A stretch of 60,000 bases of DNA, taken from the NCBI GenBank assembly GCA_014529385.2, contig CM043964.1, forward strand, positions 138,472,529-138,532,528, given 5' to 3'. The notes under the pieces are model-generated. The model did no database searches. It was not told the DNA's origin and saw nothing but the letters and a program-made list of their open reading frames with translations. A program made the translations under genes and the position numbers. Of this stretch, positions 35,379 through 46,594 are shown one piece after another. This stretch comes from Adiantum capillus-veneris. Taxonomy: Eukaryota; Streptophyta; Polypodiopsida; Polypodiales; Pteridaceae. How positions within the stretch are numbered: the first letter of the stretch is position 1; every line of letters begins with the position of its first letter.

Positions 35379-36290
35379 TGTTTGAGGAAAAACCGAACGG
35401 ACGCCCAACTGAACGGACATGTAGCCGAACACCACATTTGTACTCTATTAGTTTTCCGAGCTAGTGTAGTAATACTCTGTGTAAATCCTAATTCCAGAGT
35501 AGCAGTCAATTCCCTGAGTTGTAATTCTATCATGACAATTGTAAAGGTCCGTGTGAGCCGGCCACTGCCCATTTAGAAATCCCTAGGTATAAAGTTCAAT
35601 GACCTTAATGTGAAGAGAGGCTTATCTTTAGAATAAGAGGGAGCTCAAAAAACGTACGCTCAAGCTACGAGCTTCTCCAAACTTGTAATCATCGCAGCTA
35701 ATGATTTGGTAATCCGTTTTCAATTCAGAAACTTGCATTGTGTTCCTCTCTCTTTGATCTTTAATTCAAGTATAAGCATTGTCAGTTTCGCTATGGTTCA
35801 CGACTACGCATTTGTGAGCTGTAATTGCAGATTTGAGTGCTTAAATCATTGTTTATAGTTGTTTTGACCATAGGAGAGTGTTCCTAGACCATAGGGCGAC
35901 CTTTCTGGTATGTTGTGTTGCAACTTTCAGGACCTTTTTCATGATGGATCGTGATTTTGGTACCTTGTCGGATTGCATCCAGATTTGTTATGATAGTGCC
36001 CCTAGGTGTCCTAGACCTCCTCCTAAAGTTTCGTTGCATTTTGAGTCCGTTCGAGTACCGAAATGGCGTGATGACCTAGAGCTGTGAGAAAGGACATAGG
36101 CAGGTTTCCCTGACCATTGAGTGTTGATTTTCTTGTTGAGCTAGTGTGTTTGCTTGTTAAGGTTCACTTCGTGAGATTGACAATCTCATAGAGTCTCCAT
36201 GTCCCATCCGAGTCACTTTCCCTGAGTATTGACATTATGTTAGTGCCAGAAAGCTATGCTGTAGACGTCCATCGCGGCGACCCGCTAGCA
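35379..36290 (+). repeat. Element C 5' LTR, left limit approximate
   Basis: The right end is firm: ...CCCGCTAGCA directly before a perfect tRNA-Asp primer site. The left limit is set at TGTTTGAGG (35379), where the F gag ends, giving about 912 bp, close to the 924-934 bp of AB. The partner LTR is outside the window, so the left end is unproven. Confidence 0.7.
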
Positions 36291-36291
36291 T

Positions 36292-36309
36292 TGGCGCCGT
36301 TGCCGGGGA
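36292..36309 (+). promoter_or_regulatory. Element C primer-binding site (tRNA-Asp)
   Basis: TGGCGCCGTTGCCGGGGA is an exact complement of the plant tRNA-Asp 3' end, placed one base after the LTR. Confidence 0.95.
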
Positions 36310-39054
36310 TATGATCCTTAGATGGTGAGTGACCTAGTGCGTATTTAGAGCATTCTTTCTCTAAAGATTTGTCCTTCCATTCCATTTACACTTTAGTAGT
36401 GAAGCAGCTAGACATGGGGCTTAGTGCTTGATAGAGTCTAGAAGTTGAGGATTTGCTAGATCTATTCTTGAGAAGTAAAGAGGGTTGTAAGTGAGATAGC
36501 CAAAAGCATTTCATTCTCCGATTTTCTCTATTCTTTTAGAGTGCTGTACCATTTTCCTTTTGACTTTATTCTGTACCATTTTGTTTGTTTTTGTTTCATG
36601 TTTCATTTCAGTACTTTAGAGTAGGGTAAGTAGAAACTATCACCATCAAATTTGGGCTAAAAGATTGAGGGTAAAAAGGGGGAAAATCATATTTTGGCCA
36701 AAATGACCATAACTCTGAAATTTTGAAATTTTGAAATTTTGATGGTAGAGACCTCAAAAGTGATCCAAATTCAAAAATTTGTGGATCAAGGGCATCAACA
36801 TACTCTCTAGAATCAATCTGGAAAGGTTGGCAAGAATATGTGGAGGAACATGGATTGCGATCCATGTATCCCAAAAAACCATTTTTGGTGAAAAATGACC
36901 AGTTACAGTGAGCATCAGTGGGAAACTGCTTTGATCAAGTTTGCTTGAAAGAAAAACTCAAAAATCACTTCAAAATTGGCTGTTAGGGCAAAAACAGTAA
37001 AATAGGCATTGCAGACATAAAATTGAGCAAATCTTGAGATTTTGGGATCCAAATTCAAAAAGGGGTGAGATTTGGCTTCTACAGGGCATAAAGAATCAAT
37101 AGAACAAAATTCATGAAAAAATGCTGCCAAACATGGATCACGATCCATGTACCTTTTTGACATTTTGGGCTGATATTTGACAAGTACATCCCTGATATCA
37201 TTTGTAACAACTTTCCCAAAAGGCACCATGCCAAAAAAGTGAAAAAAGTTGGTCAAATTAGTCAAATTAACTGTAGGACAGGCATAAAAACTGGTCCAAG
37301 TCCAAAACTTTTGATATCATAGCATCTAGAAAACATGCTAATCCTGATGATACCAGGAGATGTCAGTTTGTTGGCTTCCAAACATGGATCGCGATCCATG
37401 TACCTCATGAAAATTTTTTGAAATTTTTTTGGCTGAGATTTGAGCAGTAGGTAGCTGAGACATAGACAAACACTTTTCCCAAAAGAACCAAATGCAAAAA
37501 AATTGTCAAAAGTGGTCCAAAGAGCCAAAAACAAAACATTCTCTAAACTGCCATAATAGACTATAGAAGTCAGTTTTGGTTGGGCAAAACTGATTCAAAT
37601 TCAAAAATATTTGTGGAGCAGGCTACAAACATCACAAGCTATCAACACACACAAAATTTAGATCCAAAATTGGTGGAACATGGATCGAGATCCATGTACC
37701 TCTGAGAAATTTTTGGGAAAAAACTTTTCAAGCCTGTAGCAGAGACCATTGCGAACAAAACTCCCCAAAGAATTTTTGTCAAAAAATTTAACACACCTAG
37801 GGGTTGACTTTTGCTTGGCCTAAACATGTCCAAATCACACAAAAACCACATAGCTAGCATTAGGAGACCACAGACAAGCTGTGTGCCAAGTTTCAGTGCA
37901 ATCTGACACATAGGTACATGGATCGCGATCCATGTTCCTTTGTCATAGATTGATACCAAACTTGCACCATAGCTAGAGGACATCACAAGGAATCCAATGG
38001 TCTTCTCAAAACTGAATTTGGATATCAAAAACCAAACCAAAAGCCCAAAACTGCCAAGTACTCTGACAAAGTGCCAGAATTGACCTAATTTTCAATCCAG
38101 AGGTCCATTTTCAAAAATTTTGATACCATAGGACCTACTAATCATGCTGATTCTGATGGTACCAAGAAAAGTCAATTTGGGCTCCAAACATGGATTGCGA
38201 TCCATGTATCCATAGTGACAGCTTGACTTGAAAATTTCCAGATCAGTAGTGCCTACACAAAGAAACATATCCTCAAGTAAAATTTTGAAAAGAATTGATC
38301 AAATTTGGGTCAAAAGGGAGCAAAACAGGTGACAAACTGAAAACCATTGTGCAGACCTAGTATTGGCCATTTGACCTATCAAACCGAGTCCAAATCCAAA
38401 AATATTTGAGATTTGGCTTGTTGACATAGTCAGGAACAAACCCCTAAGAGGACAAGTTCAGATGTGGTTGAACATGGATCACGATCCATGTACCTCAACC
38501 TCAAAATTTGCTGAAAACTGGTATATAGCCTGCTTATGACCTTGTCTACACACAGTCAAAATTTGGGAAAATTTGGAAAAACAAATCTGACAAGGAACAT
38601 GGATTGCGATCCACGTACCTCTCAGCATAGTGGGGGGATCTGAGTTGGTTATCTTGTAGACATACTTGAGGACATCCCAAATCTCAAGTTTGAGCTAAAA
38701 ATACCTTTTGGAGACCAAGATACAAGCCAAAGTTCCTGTGTTTTGGTCCTGAGACTGTTTTGAGTGCTGTTTCAAGTTCAGTTCACTAAAGTTGCTCTAA
38801 CTTTTGATAGACAACTCCAAATTGAGTCAGGTATAGCTAGGAATAAAGCTTGCGGGCAATAGCACACACCTAGGCTTGCATTTTTCTAGGTTTCCTAAAT
38901 CCAAACTTTTAGGGTACCCCAAGACGAGTTACCAAAAACCAAAAGAGTCACAAATTTTTGACTTTTGAGAGACCTTACCAGAGGCAAAAAGGGATAAGTT
39001 GCACTAAGCCAAGTTGGGCTTGTCAAGTATTATCTTGAGAGATTTGAATGAGCC
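36310..39054 (+). repeat. Element C leader with eight palindromic dyads
   Basis: The 2.7-kb noncoding leader carries ACATGG...CCATGT dyads at 36848, 37131, 37382, 37678, 37916, 38188, 38472 and 38597 (20 bp each). Those at 37382 and 37916 are perfect ACATGGATCGCGATCCATGT. The others differ mainly at the central CGCG (TGCG, CACG or CGAG). Spacings are 238-296 bp except the last, 125 bp. Sequence between copies is loosely repetitive (CAAAATTTG words, GTGCCAAGTTTCAG), as if built from diverged tandem units of about 270 bp. Confidence 0.95.
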
Positions 39055-41473
39055 TTGACCATGACAAATCATCCACCACCAGGGTTCTCTGCTCCACTCA
39101 GAGAAAAGAAAAATGCAGCAAATGCTGCGATGCCGACAACAGGGGGATTGGGAGAATATCTAGGGGAGAGACATCCTTTGATAAACAAACCGAACTTGAG
39201 ATTCATCAAAGCCAATGAATCCATGAGAGTGCTTACAAATTACACTCATGAGGGCTTGTATAGATTCACAAACGGGGATCCATACATCTTCTACAGATGT
39301 ATAGAGCCCTATGCTAGAGAGTTGACCACCTATAAGAACCTCTACGCATTTATGTATACAGATGCCAACGAAGTGCAAGTTTTGATGGTAGATAAGTATG
39401 GACGTGAGTACCAACTTGTTGATCCCATTGACCTTGAGAGATATACATACAAGGGTACTCTAATCTCTACTTACTTTCAACCAAAAACGATGCCAGAGTA
39501 CACATCAGAGAGGATTCCGCTAGGATTCTCTCCAAGACGAGAGGAGAGAGCAAGAGACGTCTTTCCAAGAGACCACAGATGGGTTAGATTGGTGACTGAA
39601 CCACAACGATTAAGAACATATCAAGTGGCTCAATGTGTCAAGACAAAATACAATGGGTCGAAGGACCCATATGCTCATGTCTCACTTTTCAAACAAGTTT
39701 TGAGAGCTGAACAGATTGCGGATCTTCATACTCAATATGAGGGATTTGGGTTAACATTGGAAGGAACAGCCTTGACTTGGTTCCAACCACTAAATAGAGA
39801 TGATTTTCCAAACATAGTACAACTCTTACAAGAGTTTGTAGAGGAATTCTCAAAAAGGGAAATCAAACATAACACAGTGTCCCAAATGTACGCTTTCAAA
39901 CAAACAGCGAATGAAAGAGTGAAGGAAGCTTTGCTTCGCTTCAAACAATACATTGATAGATGTCCTGTGAGAGAGTCACCGCAAGATGAGAGATTGTCAG
40001 TTCTCTTCATAGAGGGCTTGAGGAATGAAACTCTAAAAAAGAACCTACATTTGAAAGGATGCACAACGTTAAACCAAGTCACTAGAGAAGCTCTATATCT
40101 AGCTGACAATTGTAAGGCCTACGGAGATGTGACTAAAGATACAAACAACATGACTAGTAGTGCCTCTTCTCCAAAGAGCGAACCCACCAAAAAGCAAGAT
40201 GTTCAAACTCCTTGGGAACCAATCATTGATCAAGTGGTCGAGGGGGTGATTAGAAGAATAAACCAAGGCTACAAGAAAAACCTAAATGTACGATATTCTC
40301 AATTGAGGATATGCAATACTTGTGGAGGGGATCACACCACTCCATGGTGTAACACTCAGCCAAAGCCACAACATGTGCTAGGGCAACAACCACCACTTTT
40401 GAATGATGGGAGAGTGATAGTCAACTACGCTCAACCAATGCATATGCCACAACCCATGAGAAACCAGTACTCCATGGATGCGAATACGCTCATGTTCATA
40501 GCCAATCATCAGGAGTATGGTTTGAAGAATATTCTTACCAAGACAAAACAACCATTGGTTGGATCACCAGATATGAAACAAGAAGGTCCATGCTATGAGT
40601 GTGGAGGTGATCATTGGGCACAAAGTTGTCCAAACAAGGGTCCACAAATCGAATTATTTGTATTTTGTGAACGTTGTGGTCTAGACCATCTACGCCAACA
40701 CTATGCTAAATATCCGGACTACAAAGGGAAAGCAACAATGAATGTTGTAGGCGTGATGCCTTCTTCAAGCGGATCCGAGGTAGAACCCGCCATTCCTTTA
40801 AACGTGATGACTCGAGCTCAAGTTCAAGAAGCTGTTAAAAATGCAATCGTTGAGGAGGAACCCACATTGCTTGTTGAAACACAAATTGAGAACAAATCGG
40901 TGAGAACCTTCGAAAGAAGATCATGGAAAGACAGACGAGACAAAATGAAATTGAAGAGGCTAAAGAAGAAAGCTGCTTTGAAAACTGAACTGAAGGAAAC
41001 AAGAGAGCAGTTTAGACAAGAGCAAGAAAGGAACAAAAACGCAAAGGGACTTAAAGAGTCAAAGACTAACTCGGAAGGTTCAGTCTTAGTGGAAAAAGTC
41101 TTTGAACCTTTAGATGCAATTTTGAAGGCCTATGAAGCTAGGCTAAAACCCAACCAAACCCAAGAGGCTAGATGGCTGACATATCCTCATCCACGGTATG
41201 AAAAAGAGAGGTTGCAAATGTGCAAGGAGCTCATCTAGAAGGCCCAAGCTCTTATGGAACCACATGTTCTACATGATCCAAAAACGGAGGTGCTAAACCG
41301 CGATAAACTCCAAGAATTGGAGAGCCAGGGTATTGTAAACAGAGACCAGGAAGGGTCGAGAGTTGAGGCACCTTTAGATACAAGGGAAAGAGCCAATACC
41401 ACAGATGGGGTGGGATCACAAGCAGTAATGCCTATTGCGGAGGTAGAAGAACCGTGGCCACAATCCTTGTGGG
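39055..41473 (+). CDS. gag: Element C gag, 727 codons open, then a stop and truncation by element D
   Basis: The frame is open from ATG 39055 to TAG 41236. It continues in the same frame to 41473, where the LTR of D begins, so the 3' end is missing. The N-terminal region (LYAFMYTDANEV, VDKYGREYQLVD) and capsid-like core (GSKDPYAHVSLFKQVLRAE, GFGLTLEGTALTWF, FVEEFSKREIKHNTVSQMY) match AB gag. Zinc knuckles are CNTCGGDHTTPWC (residue about 420) and CYECGGDHWAQSC (about 512), both C-x2-C-x3-H-x4-C; a third (CERCGLDH...) lacks its last Cys. A Lys-rich coiled coil (about 610-680) ends it. The TAG 41236 may be a decay mutation or a natural gag end. Confidence 0.88.
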
Positions 41474-42138
41474 TGTAAGATCTCTGACCCCGACCAAAAA
41501 GAGTACCCTTGTACCATGGAATGAACATAATAGAAAAAGTTACTATTTTTAGCAGTTTTCCAAATTCTGTCAGTGCCATGATGTTTAGAATGTTATAAAG
41601 CTTCCAAGTGTGAATTAAAATAATTTTTGTGAAAAATATCCAAAAATAGTAAGTTTTTGGTCACCCGACCCGTCTAGTTTTGACCGTCTCTAAAAACTGC
41701 ACCCACACCCCAAATTTGGAAAAAATGCATTTTCGGACCCCGAAAGCTGCTAAATATGGCAGGTACTTGGACAAATACACCTTAGTTAGAGCTTAGTATA
41801 GCAATTTATAGCATTAAAATCCGACTCGTATGACCCGTTTTAGCCTAAAACCAATTTTTCCTAAGGTTGAGCGGGGAGGCACTGGGGCTCGAGGCTGTGT
41901 GGGAACAGGTCCCAGGCCACTGAGAGCCTGCTTTAGCAGCTAGGAGGCACTCTCTCTTCTTTTGGGAGTTGTGGGAGAGTTTCCAAGCTTGAGAGTGAGT
42001 GTGAGAGTCAGTTACACTAGCTAACTGGACACTTAGTAGGCATGTAGCTGGACTTGCCATGCATAAGTGGAGTAGCTCTCGGATGCAAATAGCAAGCCTG
42101 GTCGATTTTCAGCATGGAGAGGCCTATTTAAGATTGTG

Positions 42139-42140
<2 letters not shown>

Positions 42141-42215
<75 letters not shown>

Positions 42216-42260
42216 GCTCACACATCCACTCAGTACACACACACACACACACTTTCACAC
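42141..42260 (+). repeat. (CA)n microsatellite inside the D LTR
   Basis: About 70 bp of CA repeats run to 42211, with a second shorter run at 42236-42252. The same place in the 3' copy (58513-58610) has shorter, interrupted runs, so the tract changed length after the LTRs were duplicated. Confidence 0.97.
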
Positions 42261-43096
42261 ACACCTTGGGGAGGTGCTGCTGGCACACATAGTTTTTTGG
42301 AGAAGAAGCAAGGGAGGGAAGTGCTACCGATTCTCGTCTTGAGAACTCCATTGGATCAGAAATTCGAGTGGTTTTCAGTCCCTAATCACGGTAATATCGA
42401 TTTGATTTATGCTTTGCTGCAAATCTCTCTATCATCCTCATATCTTGCAACTATGATGCTTAATCCTAGCTATATTTCTCAATAGCTGCTCTCTAATTCT
42501 CCATATCAATATTCTATTACATAATCATCATCCAATTATAAATTATGCAAGAAATTAACCTCTCCTAATCATAAATTAATGCATGATTAGTAAGCGGAAA
42601 TCTTCCGCTAGTCGGCATAGTAATTAAGTGTCAAGCCGGTAGTGATGTGGATTTGGTTAATTTCATTCTATTACCACACAATATTGGTGTAACTAAGTTA
42701 GATTCAATTTATTCATAGACTACGACGTAATTAAGGAAAATTAATCCGTCATTAAGCCAGTAAGAAGGGAATTTTTTCTCACCTATGCATACAATAATTC
42801 TGCATCTTTCTACTTGCATTAGGAAGGTGATTGAGAATGTCTAATTCATCTCTCTAGTAATTTGATTAGTAAAATTATGAAATCCTTAATTACCTAGGCC
42901 AAGTATTTAAATTTTAGAGGCAGTTTCCATAGAACAAGTAAGGTACTATCCATAAATTACTATACCTTGAAACGAGATATAACCCTTTCGTATAGAATGA
43001 ATTTTTTAGTGATGTTAATCTGTCATCTTGATTGTATGGTACTCTCGGACATTAGTTATTTTTCTCTAAGTTTGTCAATTAGTAGTGAGTATAAAA

Positions 43097-43237
43097 TGGC
43101 CCCGGTAAAGAGAACTCGCTTCGGTGGCGCCCACGACCGCAAGGCGGGAACAAGCAACATGAATGGGAAAGGAAAAGCTCCCATGGACGACCAAGTACCG
43201 GCCATATCACGGGCCAATGACGAGAAAATGGAGGAGG
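43097..43237 (+). other. Possible gag first exon inside the D LTR
   Basis: MAPVKRTRFGGAHDRKAG and the following residues to EKMEE are markedly more GC-rich than the surroundings and read like a chromovirus gag N-terminus. They end at GAG|GTAGGT, a good splice-donor context. A splice to the gag body after 44710 is possible but no acceptor is assigned. Chance ORF is the alternative. Confidence 0.35.
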
Positions 43238-43554
43238 TAGGTTACATTTTTATTCAAGTTGTTTAATTTAACATTACATACGATAAGTTAGGAAAGAACA
43301 TATCCCTAAACATGTTGGAGAAATCCGACGGGAACCTCGGCATTTGAATTCAATTGTATATTAAATTCTAAGTAGGAAAGAATGGTTGATGGATATACTG
43401 TTTGAAATAGGAAAGAATGTCTGCTAGGGAAAATTTAGCTTGGCATGTTCATTCTATTTCCAATGTTGAACTAGTCCTGATCCCCCTACTGAATACATGG
43501 GGCAGCTCACGACGATTTCGCAGTAGCTAGAGTTACTAGCTTAGGGCCTTTACC

Positions 43555-43645
43555 CACGATTTGCTTTCTATGCGGTGGAAATCCACGTCTTGCTTTCTAT
43601 GCGGTGGGAATGTCCATGTCGTGCTTTCTATGCGGTGGACATACC
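43555..43645 (+). repeat. Triple repeat of about 30 bp in the D LTR
   Basis: GCTTTCTATGCGGTGG occurs three times in a row (near 43562, 43592 and 43623), each followed by a short GAAATCCACGTCTT-like variable part. Confidence 0.93.
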
Positions 43646-44317
43646 TAGTTGTATGGGCAACTAGGCAACAACGGGAGGAGTAAACTCTCGTTGGAGGGGG
43701 ATGTTGTACCTCCAGAACATTGAAATTTCAATGAATAAGTTTGAGTAGAATTTTTACTAGAGTTTTTTGTCTTGGTGCCGCTTTGCAATACTGATTGAAG
43801 GGCTGTCTTAACGAACCTTGTGAATCGGAATCTAAACAAGGAACTTTTATGTTGAACAACCATTGTGGTAGTAGTTAGGACACACAAGGAAGTGTGAGTG
43901 TGGGGGTGGAAAGTGGGGGCTTGTCTCAGGTTGACAATGCCTATGAGAAGGGTGGTCCTGATTGGTCGGGAACTCTCCGTCCCCATAGTACTTAAATCGA
44001 CACTAGTATTTCTTATTGCCCCTAGAGCGGCGAAGTCTCAAGTGTACGTGCCTCTGAAACATGGGAAAAAAGGCACTTGGGATTTCTCTTCTCTTGGAAG
44101 GTGGGTCTTAGGATCGCTAGATAAGTTAAACACGCTTCCCGTGTGAGGTGGAGCTAGATCTCGTTGCTAGTAGGCTCGAGCTCGACTCACTTTGTGATGA
44201 GAGATCGTCCGCTAGATGAACCCTGAACCACTTTGTTTGCTTCCGCTATAGATCTAGTAGCCACCAGGTTTACCATCAGATCCGTCGTTTGAGACGATGG
44301 GGTGGGGACCTCACACC

Positions 44318-44329
44318 TGGTATCAGAGC
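44318..44329 (+). promoter_or_regulatory. Element D primer-binding site (tRNA-iMet)
   Basis: TGGTATCAGAGC is the complement of the initiator tRNA-Met 3' end and sits two bases after the LTR end. This is the usual primer site of plant chromoviruses. Confidence 0.92.
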
Positions 44330-44709
44330 AAATGTTAGGTTAGACTGAGGAATAAAGTCGTATTGTTTGAATATTTAAAAGGAACTAAGGATATATAGGT
44401 AGCTGATCCGAATTCCTTGCATTGGTGTTGCAGGAAGACCCCATGATAGAATATCGAAAGTTCCAAGTGTTTGATCTTATTTATGAATAGTCTCGACGAT
44501 CCCCAGTTTACCAATTCAGGCAAGATGTCATGGAGATGCTGCTGAAGGCTCATACACCGCACTCCACTCGCATCGATCAAGGATGAGGGCTCAATTGGAC
44601 ACTTGCAAGAGGGGTTTACTACATCAACGCTCGGAAGCTAGGATACTTGGCTACCGATTTGAAGAAGATACGTTGGGGAGAAGAATTGATGGTGGTGTAG
44701 ATACTCTAC

Positions 44710-46143
44710 TTGCTGCCTACACGTCTGGACCTGACTGTCTCTGACGGCACCAATCAAACTCTCAACGAGTGGCTTGTGGAGAAGGTCACTAATTTAATCC
44801 TAGCAAACAGAGTTAGGAATTTTGGAGTAGCAAAAGAAGAATCCCGGCTCGACACCATAGTTTACTATCCTCTCAAGGATGAGTATAGGAACTACTTCAC
44901 GAATAAAGTAGAGTATCATGTGAACACAACCTGCTAGGCATATCTTATATGCAATCCAAATCTCCTCCTTAAAAAAGCCCAAACTCCACTCTTTAAGGGC
45001 GAGGGGGAAAATGTGGAGAGAGATGCGGAAGTATGGATGGAGGCTATGGATGACTACTTTGAAGCTGCGGGAACCCAACCTGTGAATCAAACCATGCTTG
45101 CAATGTTCCGCTTGTCTGGCGATGCCAAGATATGGTGGAAGCAACATTGCAGGGACTTGGATATTGAGGGATCTTCCCAATCCTGGGAAGACATTAAGGC
45201 TGCAGTGATGGGGCGTTACTTACCACCCGCCTATAAAACCTTGAAGATGAACGATTTCTTTTCACTTCGGCAGCTGACTTCACCTGTTGAAGAATACTAT
45301 GCAAAGTTTTTCACTCTTTGGAGATATGCTCCTAACGCTAGAACAATAGGTAGCAAGGTTCTGCCAAGGGCTAATCAATCCCTTGAATACTCGGTTGGAA
45401 GCTCTTAGGCCGACTACGCTGCAGGATGCCTTGTTGAGGGCCAAACCTTTAGCTCTTGAAGTACAAAAAGTTAATTAGAATAGAAGGAATCATTTGGCAA
45501 AGAGGGCAAGGACGAATGTTTGGAATAACAGACCAACCAACCAAGCATATGACCAACGTCCTATTATGGCTACCACCACAACCATGGAGTTCCTAGATGT
45601 TCGATGCTATGGTTGCGGCGAGTTTGGGCATTACAGATCCAAGTGCCCCAGGAACACTTAGGCAACCAGCGCTAATGCCATACCCTTGAATGCCCGTGGG
45701 CGTGGCCAACCTAATGGAAGAGGAGGACGTGGAAGGATGAACAGAGGGCGATGGCGTGGAGCTATCGCCAGAGTGAATGCCACAATGGTACAACCAACTG
45801 TGGGTGATGAAGCAGTGGAAAGAGAAACCTTGCATGCTGCAATTGACAACCCCAATGGTTGCGAGCGATACGCAGTCATTCATACGCCAGGATCTCTCAG
45901 AGGTAAACAAGTTAACTTCCTTATAGATTGTGGTAGAACTCTTTCATTTCTTTCACCCAGATGCATGAGGAAGCTAAAGCTAGATAAGTATCCGACAAGC
46001 AAACTAGTTCTAGAGTTAGCAAACGGCAAGGAAGTAGTATCTCAACACTCTGCAAGAAAAATCAACTTTGATTTAGGGGGACACCCAACCTCTGCCCAAT
46101 TTCGAACCCTACCCTTAGGATTCTTTGATGGGATACTAGGGAT
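44710..46143 (+). pseudogene. gag: Element D gag and N-terminal protease, broken and interrupted by E
   Basis: A gag frame (44710-45408) with a TAG at 44935 includes FKGEGENVERDAEVWMEAMDD, FRLSGDAKIWWKQH, YLPPAYKTLKMNDFFSL and VEEYYAKFFTL. After a frameshift come the zinc knuckle CYGCGEFGHYRSKCPRN (45601-45651) and an Arg/Gly-rich stretch. The protease start reads VNFLIDCGRTLSF, with Cys in place of the Ser of DSG. It ends PLGFFDGILG at 46143, where the E LTR begins. The missing MDWL of the protease motif is at 54792 on the far side of E. Confidence 0.9.
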
Positions 46144-46550
46144 TGTTACGGCATTAGCCGCACATGCGGTCTTGTGGTTCTGCGGAGGTCTGGACACTGC
46201 GGATCAGGAGTTAGGAGTCATGCAGTATGCGGCGGTTGGAGCGGCAGTTCTTCATAGGGTATCATGGGACAGGAGTGTGTGCACCGTTCCCGATCTGCGT
46301 TGGAGCAGCGGTTGTATATGGAGGGGCATACCTATCTTTTGATGTAACTTAACCAATCTCTATGATATTCATGGCATCAACTATTGTACTCTGTGTCTAG
46401 ATTACAGATGAATGAAGCAAGGGTTGTTCTGTGTTTGTGTACTTTGTACTTCCTTCTCTTGTCATTCTGTGCGTTGATGTTCATATAATGTAGTTGCGGG
46501 TAATCATTCCCGTAATGCCTATTGCTCCTGTGTGGACAATAGCCATTACA
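46144..46550 (+). repeat. Element E 5' LTR (407 bp)
   Basis: It runs TGTTACGG...CCATTACA. Against the 3' LTR I count about 21 substitutions by eye and no length change, roughly 5 percent, about 19 of them transitions. E is therefore not a fresh insertion. Confidence 0.97.
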
Positions 46551-46552
46551 TC

Positions 46553-46568
46553 TGGTGACCACGATGCG
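46553..46568 (+). promoter_or_regulatory. Putative element E primer-binding site
   Basis: TGGTGACCACGATGCG begins two bases after the LTR, as a primer site should. It is neither the iMet nor the Asp type and I cannot name the matching tRNA. Confidence 0.5.
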
Positions 46569-46594
46569 TGATGAACGGCCTGCGATGAATATGC

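Larger units (their letters stand above)
41474..44315 (+). repeat. Element D 5' LTR (about 2.84 kb)
   Basis: It starts TGTAAGATCTCTGACCCCGA and ends CACA two bases before a tRNA-iMet primer site. The first 1.2 kb is repeated at 57844-59016. The unusual length comes with a (CA)n tract, a triple 30-bp repeat and a short coding-like stretch inside. Whether everything after 42670 is LTR cannot be proved, because the 3' copy is cut off there. Confidence 0.82.

Noticed and set aside
36848-38616. Regularly spaced dyads read as a CRISPR-like array
   Set aside because: Spacers are 105-276 bp, mutually similar and AT-rich, the setting is a plant retrotransposon leader, and no cas genes exist here.
42030-42350. 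Cys/Val and His/Thr repeat frames in the (CA)n tract
   Set aside because: Pure microsatellite translation inside an LTR.
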